Assembly: GCF_001426485.1 (NCBI RefSeq)
Contig: NZ_LMET01000001.1
Location: 2,209,306-2,273,305, forward strand
DNA length: 64,000 nt
Direction: 5' to 3'
Source of the DNA: Aeromicrobium sp. Root472D3
GTDB taxonomy: Bacteria > Actinomycetota > Actinomycetes > Propionibacteriales > Nocardioidaceae
This document shows, one piece after another, positions 17,553 to 26,546 of this stretch (its first letter is position 1; each line of letters starts with the position of its first letter). The notes under the pieces are model-generated. The model saw only the letters and a program-made list of their open reading frames with translations. It was not told the DNA's origin and did no database searches. A program made the position numbers and the translations under genes.

Positions 17553-18115
17553 TGGCCACCACGAACGACATCAAGAACGGCATGGTCCTCGACCTCGACG
17601 GGCAGCTCTGGTCCGTCGTCTGGTTCCAGCACCACAAGCCCGGCAAGGGCGGCGCGATGGTCAAGACCACGCTCAAGAACGTCATGAGCGGCAAGACCGT
17701 CGACAAGACGTTCAACGCGGGCCTCAAGATCGAGACCGCCAACGTCGACAAGCGCGACTTCACGTACCTGTACCACGACGGCGACTCGTTCGTGTTCATG
17801 GACAAGGTCACGTACGACCAGCTCAACGTCTCGGAGTCCGTCGTCGGCGACGCCAAGGACTACATGCTCGACAACCAGGACGCGATGCTCGCGCTGCACG
17901 AGGGCGTCCCGCTCTACATCGAGCTGCCGGCCTCGGTCGAGCTGCTCGTCGAGTACACCGAGCCGGGCCTGCAGGGCGACCGCTCGAGCGGCGGCACGAA
18001 GCCGGCCCGTCTCGAGACCGGCAAGGAGATCCAGGTCCCGCTCTTCATCGTCAACGGCGAGAAGATCAAGGTCGACACCCGCGACGGCAGCTACCTCGGT
18101 CGCGTGTCGTCCTGA
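17552..18115 (+). CDS. efp: Elongation factor P
   Basis: The 187-residue factor relieves ribosome stalling at proline runs. Three beta-barrel domains are expected. Domain 1 carries the tip loop [10 protein letters not shown], with Lys 32 at the site that is beta-lysylated in E. coli. Actinobacterial EF-Ps with a PGKG-type loop are reported to work unmodified, and I see no epmA or epmB here. Domain 3 ends [19 protein letters not shown]. Its ATG overlaps the pepQ stop by one base (TGATG), and nusB follows with the same TGATG overlap. Confidence 0.97.
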   Translation: MATTNDIKNGMVLDLDGQLWSVVWFQHHKPGKGGAMVKTTLKNVMSGKTVDKTFNAGLKIETANVDKRDFTYLYHDGDSFVFMDKVTYDQLNVSESVVGDAKDYMLDNQDAMLALHEGVPLYIELPASVELLVEYTEPGLQGDRSSGGTKPARLETGKEIQVPLFIVNGEKIKVDTRDGSYLGRVSS

Positions 18116-18525
18116 TGTCAGCCCGCACCAAGTCACGCAAGCGCGCGCTCGACATCCTCTTCGAGTCCGAGGCCCAGAGCCTGCCGCCCGGCGGCACGCT
18201 CGCCGACCGGCAGGCCGAGGGCGACTACCCCGTCAACGAGTACGCGGTGCTGCTGATCGAGGGCGTCGTGGCGCACCGTGACCGGCTCGACGAGATCATC
18301 GCCGAGAACGCCAACGACTGGACGCTGGAGCGGATGCCCGCGGTCGACCGCAACCTGCTGCGCATCGGGGCGTTCGAGATCCTGTACGTCGACGACGTCC
18401 CCGACGCCGTCGCCGTGAGCGAGGCGGTCGGGCTGGCCGCCGACCTGTCGACCGACGAGTCCCCGTCGTTCGTCAACGGGCTGCTGAGCCGCATCGTCGA
18501 GCTCAAGCCGTCGCTGACGTCCTGA
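18115..18525 (+). CDS. nusB: Transcription antitermination protein NusB
   Basis: The 136-residue all-helical protein binds boxA RNA with S10 (NusE) and supports antitermination on rRNA operons. Family features are TKSRKRALDILFESEAQ near the N terminus, MPAVDRNLLRIGAFEIL in the middle and SPSFVNGLLSRI near the C-terminus. It overlaps efp by one base and is the last gene of this operon. In many actinobacteria bldD and/or pyrR follow directly; here about 5 kb of other genes intervene. Confidence 0.95.
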   Translation: MSARTKSRKRALDILFESEAQSLPPGGTLADRQAEGDYPVNEYAVLLIEGVVAHRDRLDEIIAENANDWTLERMPAVDRNLLRIGAFEILYVDDVPDAVAVSEAVGLAADLSTDESPSFVNGLLSRIVELKPSLTS

Positions 18526-18533
18526 CGGCTCCC

Positions 18534-18547
18534 TGACCGATCGGTCA
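18534..18547. promoter_or_regulatory. 14-bp perfect palindrome, candidate operator
   Basis: TGACCGATCGGTCA lies nine bases after the nusB stop. Its size and symmetry fit a site for a dimeric repressor, for example of the TetR family. No regulator gene is adjacent. With no loop it is a poor terminator hairpin. Confidence 0.35.
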
Positions 18548-18570
18548 CACCGCGTCATGAAGACGCCGCG

Positions 18571-18620
18571 ACCCGCTCTTGACCCGTGAGGCCCCGAGGC
18601 CTCCTGGGCAGAGAGCGGGT
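18571..18620 (+). other. Long stem-loop just before the glycosyltransferase start
   Basis: ACCCGCTCT (18571-18579) pairs with AGAGCGGGT (18612-18620). CCC 18583-18585 pairs with GGG 18606-18608, and GAGGCC (18588-18593) with GGCCTC (18598-18603) around a CCGA loop. Nearly 20 base pairs with small bulges fill the 50 nt that end five bases before GTG 18626. It could be a structured 5-prime leader of the glycosyltransferase mRNA or a terminator of the nusB operon; there is no T-run after it. Confidence 0.55.
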
Positions 18621-18625
18621 GCGCG

Positions 18626-19357
18626 GTGATCACCGAGGACTTGATCGACCGGATGGCGGAGAAGTGCCTCCTGAACGACGACGACTTCGACGCCGTCGTC
18701 CTGCAGCAGGGGTCGAAGCGCATCCAGACCGTGAACCTGCACCACCTGGCCCTCGCCTCGCGGTCCGACGACTTCGCGCGGACGATCGACAAGGCCGACT
18801 TCATCACCGCCGACGGATGGCCCATCGTCTCGCTGATGCGCTCGCGTGGCATCGACCCGGCGCGGGTGACGGGCTCGGAGTTCCTCGAGCGCATGCTGGC
18901 CGGTCGCCAGTTCCAGGGCACCAAGGCCGCGATCCTGGGCGCCGACCGCGACGCGGGCTACGACTTCCGCGGTCAGCTGCACGGCTCGGGCCTGCACGTG
19001 GTGTTCCGCGACCACGGCAACCGCGGTGACTGGAAGCCCAAGCGCCTGGCCAAGAAGCTCGAGAAGTACGGCGTCGACCTCCTCATCGTGGCCGTCACCC
19101 CGCCGTTCGGCGACATGATCGGCGAAGAGGTCCGCCGGGCCGGCTTCCGCGGCGTCGTGGTCAACGTCGGCGGCGCCGTCAACATGGTCACGGGCAACGC
19201 GACGATGGCGCCGGGCTGGGTGAGGGCCGCCAAGGTCGAGTGGCTCTACCGTCTCGTGCAGGAGCCCACCCGGCTGTTCCGGCGCTACATCATCGAGTGC
19301 CTGCCGGTCTTCGTGAAGTACATCCTGCCGCACTACTGGCGTCGCTCGCGGGCCTGA
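18626..19357 (+). CDS. WecB/TagA/CpsF family glycosyltransferase
   Basis: The 243-residue protein carries the family core: QTVNLHHLALA, then TADGWPIV at residues 61-68, where TADG holds the catalytic Asp region. GVDLLIVAVTPPFGD follows, and the C-terminal WVRAAKVEWLYRLVQEPTRL.RRY is typical. Members transfer N-acetylmannosamine or similar sugars to lipid-linked intermediates of wall polymers at the inner membrane face. The acceptor is unknown and no other glycan gene is nearby. GTG 18626 gives the full conserved length; ATG 18650 is an alternative. The long stem-loop upstream is unusual. Confidence 0.9.
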   Translation: MITEDLIDRMAEKCLLNDDDFDAVVLQQGSKRIQTVNLHHLALASRSDDFARTIDKADFITADGWPIVSLMRSRGIDPARVTGSEFLERMLAGRQFQGTKAAILGADRDAGYDFRGQLHGSGLHVVFRDHGNRGDWKPKRLAKKLEKYGVDLLIVAVTPPFGDMIGEEVRRAGFRGVVVNVGGAVNMVTGNATMAPGWVRAAKVEWLYRLVQEPTRLFRRYIIECLPVFVKYILPHYWRRSRA

Positions 19358-19561
19358 CGGCGCCGTCGCGGCCGTCGTCAGCGACATTCTTTCGCGAATG
19401 TCGCGCAGGGGCGACGATCTCGCTCCCGCCGCGTGGTTGAGCCGATCTGTCGAGGTCCGCGGCGTCTGCGCGACGTGACGGAGCGGCTCCGGGACGCCAT
19501 TTCGGGTAGCAGGTCACGCCCCGGCTCACTACGGTCGTCAGGACGCCAAGGGGGCCGATCA
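19358..19561. other. 204-bp intergenic region with an inverted repeat
   Basis: The gap between the glycosyltransferase and transporter operon holds a perfect 9-bp inverted repeat, GCGACATTC (19381-19389) and GAATGTCGC (19396-19404), around TTTCGC; the centre also contains the palindrome TTCGCGAA. It could end the glycosyltransferase transcript or bind a repressor. A weak -10 candidate, TACGGT, is at 19530-19535. No gene is seen. Confidence 0.5.
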
Positions 19562-20212
19562 GTGGGTAGCTTCTTCGATTTCGTGCAGGACCGGTGGTCG
19601 GTGCTGTCGTTCCTCGCGTACCAGCACATGAGCCTGGTCGTGCAGACGCTGGTGCTCTCGACGGTGCTCGCGCTGGTCGTGGGCGTCGCGCTGTACCGGT
19701 CCGGCTGGGGCGTCGCGCTCGGCAACTCGATCACCGCGATCGGCCTCACGATCCCGTCGTACGCGCTGCTCGGCGTCCTCGTCGGCGTCGTCAGCATCGG
19801 CGTCCTGCCGTCGGTCGTGACGCTCGTGTTCTTCGGCTTCATGCCGATCCTGCGCAACGTCATCGTGGGGCTCAACGGCGTCGACCAGACGCTCGTCGAG
19901 TCGGCGCAGGGCATGGGCATGGGTCGCATGACCCGGCTCGTGCGGCTCGAGCTGCCGCTGGCCTGGCCCGTCATCATGACCGGCGTGCGGGTCTCCGGCC
20001 AGATGCTGATGGGCATCGCCGCGATCGCGGCGTACGCGCTCGGTCCCGGCCTCGGCGGCTACATCTTCTCCGGCATCTCCCGCACGGGAGGCGCCAACGC
20101 GACCAACTCGATCGTCGCCGGCACCGTGGGGATCCTGGTCCTCGCGGTGATCCTCGACGTCGTGCTGAACGTCTTCACCCGGCTCACGACTCCTAGGGGC
20201 ATCCGTGTCTGA
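19562..20212 (+). CDS. Osmoprotectant ABC transporter, permease 1
   Basis: The 216-residue inner-membrane protein has five or six hydrophobic helices and the BPD_transp_1 coupling loop seen as LVESAQGMGMGRMTRLVRLELPLAWPVIMTGVR. Such OpuBB/ProW-like permeases import glycine betaine, carnitine or choline. GTG 19562 was chosen because an AAGGGGG Shine-Dalgarno sequence lies eight bases upstream and homologues begin near this point. The ATPase gene starts eight bases before its stop. It is the first of four genes in the operon. Confidence 0.9.
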   Translation: MGSFFDFVQDRWSVLSFLAYQHMSLVVQTLVLSTVLALVVGVALYRSGWGVALGNSITAIGLTIPSYALLGVLVGVVSIGVLPSVVTLVFFGFMPILRNVIVGLNGVDQTLVESAQGMGMGRMTRLVRLELPLAWPVIMTGVRVSGQMLMGIAAIAAYALGPGLGGYIFSGISRTGGANATNSIVAGTVGILVLAVILDVVLNVFTRLTTPRGIRV

Positions 20213-21404
20213 ACCCACCTCGACCACCTCCGTCACCGAGCCGGCGCGCGCCGGAGGGGCACGCATCCTGCTCGACGGCGTCACGAAGCGGTACCCGGGC
20301 CAGGAGAAGGCGGCCGTGGACGACGTGACGCTGGAGATCCCGGCCGGTGAGATCGTCATGCTGGTCGGCCCGTCCGGGTGCGGCAAGACCACGACGATGA
20401 AGATGATCAACCGGCTCATCGAGCCCACCAGCGGGCGCATCTTCATCGGCGACGACGACGTGACGGACCGCAACGCCGACGAGCTGCGGCGCCACATCGG
20501 CTACGTCATCCAGGGCGCCGGGCTCTTCCCGCACATGACGGTCGCCGAGAACATCTCCCTCGTCCCGAAGCTGCTGAAGTGGGACAAGAAGCGCACGAGC
20601 GCGCGCGTCGACGAGCTGCTCGAGCTCGTGAACCTCGAGCCCGGCCAGTACCGCGACCGCTACCCGCGCGAGCTGTCGGGCGGCCAGCAGCAGCGCATCG
20701 GCGTCGCCCGCGCCCTGGCCGCCGACCCGCCCGTCCTGCTGATGGACGAGCCGTTCGGCGCGGTCGATCCCATCACGCGGCAGCGCCTGCAGGACGAGCT
20801 GCTGCGGCTGCAGGAGGAGCTGCACAAGACGATCGTGTTCGTGACGCACGACTTCGACGAGGCGGTCAAGCTCGGCGACCGCATCGCGATCCTGCAGGTC
20901 GGCTCCGAGATCGTCCAGTACGACACCCCCGAGCGCATCCTCAGCCACCCGGCCGACGACTTCGTGCGCGGCTTCGTCGGGCACGGCGCGGCGCTCAAGC
21001 AGCTGACGCTCACGCGCGTCCGCGACGTCGAGCTGCACGAGGCGGCCGTGGCGCACGTCGGCGGCGACGAGAAGGCCGCGATCGCCGACGCCCGCGCGAT
21101 CGGCCGCGAGCACGTCATCGTGCTGGACGCACAGGACCGTCCCCAGCGGTGGCTGTCGTTGCGCGAGCTCGAGCGCCCGGGGTCGCTGCGCGACGTCCGC
21201 CGCGACCACGACCTCGAGTCCGTCAGCCTGGCGTCGACGCTCAACGACGCGCTCGACGAGATGCTGACCGCGTCGCACGGCGTCGTGGTCGTCACGGGCC
21301 GGCGCAATGCCTACCAGGGCGTCGTGCGGGTCGAGACGATCATGGACGCGATGAGCGACCTGCGGGGCGACGAGCAGGCCGAGGACGCGGAGCCGGTCGC
21401 GTGA
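20205..21404 (+). CDS. Osmoprotectant ABC transporter, ATP-binding protein with CBS domains
   Basis: The 399-residue ATPase shows Walker A GPSGCGKT at residues 55-62, Q-loop VIQGAGLFPHMTV, signature LSGGQQQR near 156, Walker B VLLMDEPFGAVDP near 178 and the switch His in VFVTHDFDEA. After about residue 265 comes a CBS-pair region (VAHVGGDEKAAIADARAIG..., LASTLNDALDEMLTASHGVVVVTG). In OpuA-type transporters these domains sense ionic strength or nucleotides. It belongs to the OpuBA/ProV type. It overlaps permease 1 by eight bases and permease 2 by GTGA. Confidence 0.93.
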   Translation: MSEPTSTTSVTEPARAGGARILLDGVTKRYPGQEKAAVDDVTLEIPAGEIVMLVGPSGCGKTTTMKMINRLIEPTSGRIFIGDDDVTDRNADELRRHIGYVIQGAGLFPHMTVAENISLVPKLLKWDKKRTSARVDELLELVNLEPGQYRDRYPRELSGGQQQRIGVARALAADPPVLLMDEPFGAVDPITRQRLQDELLRLQEELHKTIVFVTHDFDEAVKLGDRIAILQVGSEIVQYDTPERILSHPADDFVRGFVGHGAALKQLTLTRVRDVELHEAAVAHVGGDEKAAIADARAIGREHVIVLDAQDRPQRWLSLRELERPGSLRDVRRDHDLESVSLASTLNDALDEMLTASHGVVVVTGRRNAYQGVVRVETIMDAMSDLRGDEQAEDAEPVA

Positions 21405-22192
21405 CGGCCGGCGTCGCCGAGCGCGGTGTCGACGGACCGGTCGACACGTCCTCGACCGTCAGCGTCGACCGTCCGGGCCGTGCGCGCTGGTTCCTGCAGC
21501 CGACCCTGTGCGTCGCGGCGGTCGTCGCGTCGCTGGTCTACGTCAACACCGCGTCGGTGTCCGACACCGAGCGCCGGTCGCTCAGCGTCTCGGCGCTGCT
21601 GACCCTGCTGCGCCAGCACATGGCCCTCAGCCTGACCGCGACGGTGCTGACGTGTCTCGTCGCGATCCCGCTCGGCATCCTGCTGACCCGTGGGCGCCTG
21701 CGCCGTTTCGCCAAGCCCGTGACGACCGTCGCGGGCTTCGGCCAGGCGGCGCCCGCGATCGGGCTGATCGCGCTCGGGGCCGTGCTCCTCGGGATCGGGT
21801 TCTGGGGCGCCGCGATCGCCCTGACCGTGTACGGCGTGCTGCCGATCGTCGCCAACACCGTCACGGGGCTCAACAGCGTGGACGCACGACTCGTCGAGGC
21901 GGCCCGGGGGATGGGCATGTCGGCCTTCTCGACGCTGGTGCGGGTCGAGCTGCCGCTGGCGCTGCGCGTCATCGTCGCGGGCGTCCGGACGGCGCTGGTG
22001 CTGATCGTCGGCACCGCGACGCTCGCCTCGTTCACCGGCGCGGGTGGTCTCGGCACGCTCATCACGACCGGCATCAAGCTGCAGCAGGACGTGACGCTCG
22101 TGGTCGGCGCGATCCTCGTGGCGTCCCTTGCCCTGTTCATCGACTGGCTGGCTCGTCTCGTCGAGCTCGTCGCCGCACCGAAGGGGGTCTGA
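21401..22192 (+). CDS. Osmoprotectant ABC transporter, permease 2
   Basis: The 263-residue protein has a hydrophilic N-terminal tail of about 35 residues, then several membrane helices and the coupling loop LVEAARGMGMSAFSTLVRVELPLALRVIVAGVR, closely parallel to permease 1. Two different permeases in one operon match the OpuB/OpuC-type heterodimeric translocators. It starts at GTG 21401 inside the ATPase stop, and the binding-protein gene begins one base after its stop. Confidence 0.92.
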   Translation: MTAGVAERGVDGPVDTSSTVSVDRPGRARWFLQPTLCVAAVVASLVYVNTASVSDTERRSLSVSALLTLLRQHMALSLTATVLTCLVAIPLGILLTRGRLRRFAKPVTTVAGFGQAAPAIGLIALGAVLLGIGFWGAAIALTVYGVLPIVANTVTGLNSVDARLVEAARGMGMSAFSTLVRVELPLALRVIVAGVRTALVLIVGTATLASFTGAGGLGTLITTGIKLQQDVTLVVGAILVASLALFIDWLARLVELVAAPKGV

Positions 22193-22193
22193 C

Positions 22194-23165
22194 GTGACCA
22201 CACGTCGCACCAGCAAGGTCGTGCTCGCCGCCGTCGCCGTCATCGGCCTCGCCATGACGTCCGGCTGCGGTCTCAGGTCCGCCAGCGGGGCCGTGCTCGA
22301 CGCCGAGCCGGGCGAGATCAGGCACTACGACTCGCTCGAGGGCGTGAGCCTGACGGTCGCGGCCAAGGACTTCACCGAGCAGCTGATCCTCGGCAACATG
22401 CTCTCGATCATCCTCAACGCGGCCGGCGCCGACGTCACGAACCTGACGAACATCCCCGGCAGCTTCGGCGCACGGGCCGCCCTCACGGGAGGGACGGCGA
22501 ACGTCTCGCCCGAGTACACCGGCACGGGCTGGATCAACTACCTCGGCAACGACAAGCCGGTCAAGGGCGAGAAGGAGCAGTGGAAGGCCGTCGACGACGC
22601 CGACCGCTCGAACGGCCTGACGTGGCTCGAGCCCGCCCCGATGAACAACACCTACGCGTTCGCGATCCGCGCCGATGCCGCCAAGAGGCTCGGCGTCGCG
22701 AAGCTGTCCGACCTGAAGAAGCTGCCCAAGGACGAGCTGACGTTCTGCGTCGAGAGCGAGTTCGCGGCCCGCAACGACGGATTCGTCCCGATGCTCGAGG
22801 CGTACGGTCTCAGCAAGGACGCGATCGGCAAGGTCACGACGCTCGACACCGGCGTCGTCTACACCGCCACGGCCGACGGCTCGTGCAACTTCGGCGAGGT
22901 CTTCACGACCGACGGCCGCATCCCCGGTCTGGACCTGACGGTCCTCGAGGACGACCAGCAGTTCTTCCCGCTCTACAACCTGACCGAGGTCATCGCGTCG
23001 GACGTCCTGGCGGAGCACCCCGAGCTGAAGGAGATCTTCGCCCAGCTCAACCCCAGGCTCACCAACGAGGTCATGCTGGAGCTCAACGCCAAGGTCGACA
23101 CCGACGGCGAGGACCCCGCGATCGTGGCCCGCGACTGGCTCGTCGACGAGGGCCTCCTGAAGTAG
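22194..23165 (+). CDS. Osmoprotectant ABC transporter, substrate-binding lipoprotein
   Basis: The 323-residue precursor has a basic n-region, a hydrophobic core and a lipobox ending at Cys 25 (LAMTSGC), so it should be a lipoprotein on the outer face of the membrane. The mature part is an OpuAC-type quaternary-amine binding domain: VAAKDFTEQLILGNM, SPEYTGTGWINYL, FGEVFTTDGRIPGLDL, PLYNLTEVIASDVL. It hands glycine betaine or choline-like solutes to the two permeases. GTG 22194 lies two bases after the permease 2 stop. This is the last gene of the operon. Confidence 0.93.
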   Translation: MTTRRTSKVVLAAVAVIGLAMTSGCGLRSASGAVLDAEPGEIRHYDSLEGVSLTVAAKDFTEQLILGNMLSIILNAAGADVTNLTNIPGSFGARAALTGGTANVSPEYTGTGWINYLGNDKPVKGEKEQWKAVDDADRSNGLTWLEPAPMNNTYAFAIRADAAKRLGVAKLSDLKKLPKDELTFCVESEFAARNDGFVPMLEAYGLSKDAIGKVTTLDTGVVYTATADGSCNFGEVFTTDGRIPGLDLTVLEDDQQFFPLYNLTEVIASDVLAEHPELKEIFAQLNPRLTNEVMLELNAKVDTDGEDPAIVARDWLVDEGLLK

Positions 23166-23233
23166 ACGGTCCAGCCCCGACCCGGCCGGGTAGCGGTGCC
23201 TCAGCCACCCAACGCACCATCTCGGACGTGATC

Positions 23234-23283
23234 GCGGTGTCTTACGCACGTATCAGGTCTCTGATACGTGGGTGAGACACCGC
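23234..23283. repeat. 50-bp near-perfect interrupted palindrome
   Basis: Arms 23234-23256 and 23261-23283 match in 21 of 23 positions around the spacer GTCT; the core CACGTATCAG/CTGATACGTG is perfect for 10 bp and the outer part GCGGTGTCT/AGACACCGC for 9 bp. It lies 68 bp after the transporter operon. The GTG start proposed for the next gene (23268-23270) is the last codon-sized piece of the inner arm. It may be a terminator, an operator or a dispersed hairpin element. Confidence 0.9.
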
Positions 23284-23576
23284 GCCAGTCGGCGCTGCGG
23301 CTGCCGACGCTGCAGCTCCGGCTCGAGGCGCGACCCGAGGTGTGGGAGATCGGAGACGACGGGTCGTTCAGCGCCATGGTCGACTTCGAGGCCTTCCTGC
23401 TGCTCGAACGGCGCCCACACGAGGAGTCCGAGTGGGAGAGCGACGACCTCCGCCCGTCCTGCGCCTGGACGCAGGACGGATGGGACTGGCGACTCCGCGG
23501 GCCGGAGGAGCTGGCGGCCTCAGAGCTCGACAGCATCCGCGCCCAGCTCTCCGAGCCGCGTCCGGACGAGGGGTGA
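23268..23576 (+). CDS. Small hypothetical protein
   Basis: The 102-residue product (VGETPRQSALRLPTLQLRLEAR...) is rich in Glu, Asp, Arg and Trp (EVWEIGDDGSF, WTQDGWDWRLRGP), has no signal peptide or membrane helix, and matches no family I know. Codon use is strongly GC at third positions, supporting a real gene. GTG 23268 lies within the palindrome; ATG 23377 (MVDFEAFLLL) is a later alternative. It sits alone between the transporter operon and pyrR, so context gives no clue to function. Confidence 0.6.
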   Translation: MGETPRQSALRLPTLQLRLEARPEVWEIGDDGSFSAMVDFEAFLLLERRPHEESEWESDDLRPSCAWTQDGWDWRLRGPEELAASELDSIRAQLSEPRPDEG

Positions 23577-23584
23577 GTCGCTGC

Positions 23585-23590
23585 TAGGCT
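23585..23590 (+). promoter_or_regulatory. -10 box (TAGGCT) of the pyr operon
   Basis: TAGGCT begins eight bases after the end of the small upstream gene and would start transcription near 23597, just ahead of the PyrR-binding hairpin. Confidence 0.55.
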
Positions 23591-23604
23591 CGGACCGTTC
23601 GATC

Positions 23605-23646
23605 GACATCCTTTAACGGCCGTCCCGAGAGGCGGAGAAGGAGGTC
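23605..23646 (+). promoter_or_regulatory. PyrR-binding RNA hairpin covering the pyrR ribosome binding site
   Basis: GAC-A-TCCTT (23605-23613) pairs with AAGGA-G-GTC (23638-23646), enclosing an upper stem-loop with CCGTCCCGAGAGGCGG. The loop matches the PyrR-binding consensus (UCC.GAGAGG). The lower stem uses AAGGAGG, the Shine-Dalgarno sequence for ATG 23651. UMP-bound PyrR would therefore stabilise a structure that blocks translation, as described for Mycobacterium, in place of the terminator switch of Bacillus. No terminator T-run is present. Confidence 0.85.
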
Positions 23647-23650
23647 AGAC

Positions 23651-24252
23651 ATGTCTGCGTCCCACGACGCCGAGCGTGCTGGCAGTGCCCGAGACCGCGC
23701 CCACGACGACGGTGGCGGTGGCGATGCCCGCACCGTCCTCGACGACCAGGACATCTCGCGGGCGCTGACGCGCATCACGCACGAGATCCTCGAGCGCAAC
23801 CGCGACTCCGCCGGGCTCGTCCTGCTCGGCATCCCGACGCGCGGGGTCCACCTGGCCCGCCGCATCGCCCAGCGCATGTCGGACGTCGAGGACCGCGCCA
23901 TCACCGCGGGCGCGCTCGACGTCACGATGTACCGCGACGACCTGCGGCTCAAGCCCGCACGGGCCCTCGAGCACACCGAGATCCCCGACGACATCGACGG
24001 CAAGGTCGTCGTGCTGATCGACGACGTCCTGTTCTCGGGCCGCACGATCCGCGCCGCCCTCGACGCCCTGACCGAGCTCGGACGCCCCAAGGCCGTCCAG
24101 CTCGCGGTGCTGATCGACCGTGGCCACCGCGAGCTGCCGATCCGCGCCGACTTCGTCGGCAAGAACCTGCCGACGTCGCTCGTCGAGCAGGTCAAGGTGC
24201 GGCTCACCGAGTCCGACGGCTCGGACGCCGTGTCGATCACCGGGGGGCAGGC

Positions 24253-24256
<4 letters not shown>
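23651..24256 (+). CDS. pyrR: Bifunctional pyrimidine operon regulator / uracil phosphoribosyltransferase
   Basis: The 201-residue protein has a phosphoribosyltransferase fold, with the PRPP-binding motif [22 protein letters not shown] near residues 118-135 and [13 protein letters not shown]. It binds pyr mRNA in response to UMP/UTP and may also make UMP from uracil. The first 25 residues (rich in Ala, Asp, Gly) are longer than in Bacillus PyrR and probably disordered. A strong AAGGAGG lies six bases before ATG 23651. It is the first gene of the pyrimidine operon and overlaps pyrB by GTGA. Confidence 0.95.
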
Positions 24257-25229
<973 letters not shown>

Positions 25230-25233
<4 letters not shown>

Positions 25234-26546
25234 GCACCGTGATCCGTGGAGCGAGGCTGCTCGGCGAGGACGTCGTCGACATCGCCGTCGAGGACGGCGT
25301 CATCACCGCGATCGGCACCGACCTCGACACCGCCGGGGCCGACGACGTCGTCGACGCGGCGGGCCTCGTGGCCCTGCCGGGGCTGGTCGACCTGCACACC
25401 CACGTGCGCGAGCCCGGACGCGAGGACGCCGAGACGGTGCTGACCGGCTCGCAGGCCGCGGCCCGGGGCGGCTTCACATGCGTGCACGCGATGGCCAACA
25501 CCGAGCCCGTCGCCGACACCGCCGGCGTCGTCGAGCAGGTGTGGCGACTCGGCCGCGAGGGCGGCTACTGCGACGTGCAGCCCGTCGGCGCCGTCACGGT
25601 GGGTCTGCAGGGCACACAGCTCGCCGAGCTCGGCGCGATGGCCGACTCCGCCGCCGGGGTCACGGTCTTCTCCGACGACGGCAAATGCGTCTCGGACGCC
25701 GTCCTGATGCGTCGCGCGCTCGAGTACGTCAAGGCCTTCGACGGCGTCGTCGCCCAGCACGCCCAGGAGCCGCGCCTCACCGAGGGCGCCCAGATGAACG
25801 AGGGCCCCCTGTCGGGCGAGCTCGGGCTGGTCGGGTGGCCCGCCGTCGCCGAGGAGGCGATCATCGCCCGCGACGTCCTCCTGGCCGAGCACGTGGGCTC
25901 GCGCCTGCACGTGTGCCACCTGTCGACGCGCGGCTCGGTCGAGATCGTCCGCTGGGCCAAGAGCCGCGGCATCGACGTCACGGCCGAGGTCACGCCCCAC
26001 CACCTGCTGCTGAGCGACGACCTGGTCCGCAGCTACGACCCGATCTACAAGGTCAACCCGCCGCTGCGCTCGAACGACGACGTCGAGGCCGTCCGCGAGG
26101 GCCTCGCCGACGGGACGATCGACATCGTCGCGACGGACCACGCACCGCACCCCATGGAGGACAAGGAGCGCGAGTGGTCGGCCGCCGCGTTCGGCATGCT
26201 GGGGCTCGAGACCGCCCTGTCGGTCGTCCAGCAGACCATGGTCGACACCGGCCGCCTGACGTGGGCTCAGGTCGCCCAGAAGATGTCGGCCGTCCCCGCC
26301 GCGATCGGCCGGGTCGGCGACCAGGGGCGCCCGCTGGCCGTCGGCGAGCCCGCCAACATCGTGCTGGTCGACCCCGCGGCGACGCGCACGATCGACCCGC
26401 GCGACACGGCCTCGCTGTCGCGCAACACCCCGTACGCGGGGCTGACGCTGCCCGGCGAGGTCGTCGCGACGTTCCTGCGCGGCCGGCCGACCGTCCGTGA
26501 CCGCGCCCTCGTGACCCCGCTCCCGAAAGAGGTACGCACCGCATGA
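25230..26546 (+). CDS. pyrC: Dihydroorotase
   Basis: The 438-residue amidohydrolase closes carbamoyl-aspartate to dihydroorotate. The zinc motif [10 protein letters not shown] is at residues 54-63. Further metal and substrate residues appear in [27 protein letters not shown] and [16 protein letters not shown] (catalytic Asp in TDHAPH). It is of the longer type I form common in Gram-positive bacteria. It starts at ATG 25230 in the pyrB stop and overlaps carA by ATGA. Confidence 0.96.

Noticed and set aside
18526..23580. Prophage, insertion sequence or integrative element
   Set aside because: No integrase, transposase or flanking direct repeats, and composition resembles the rest of the window. 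Only the break in gene order is unusual.
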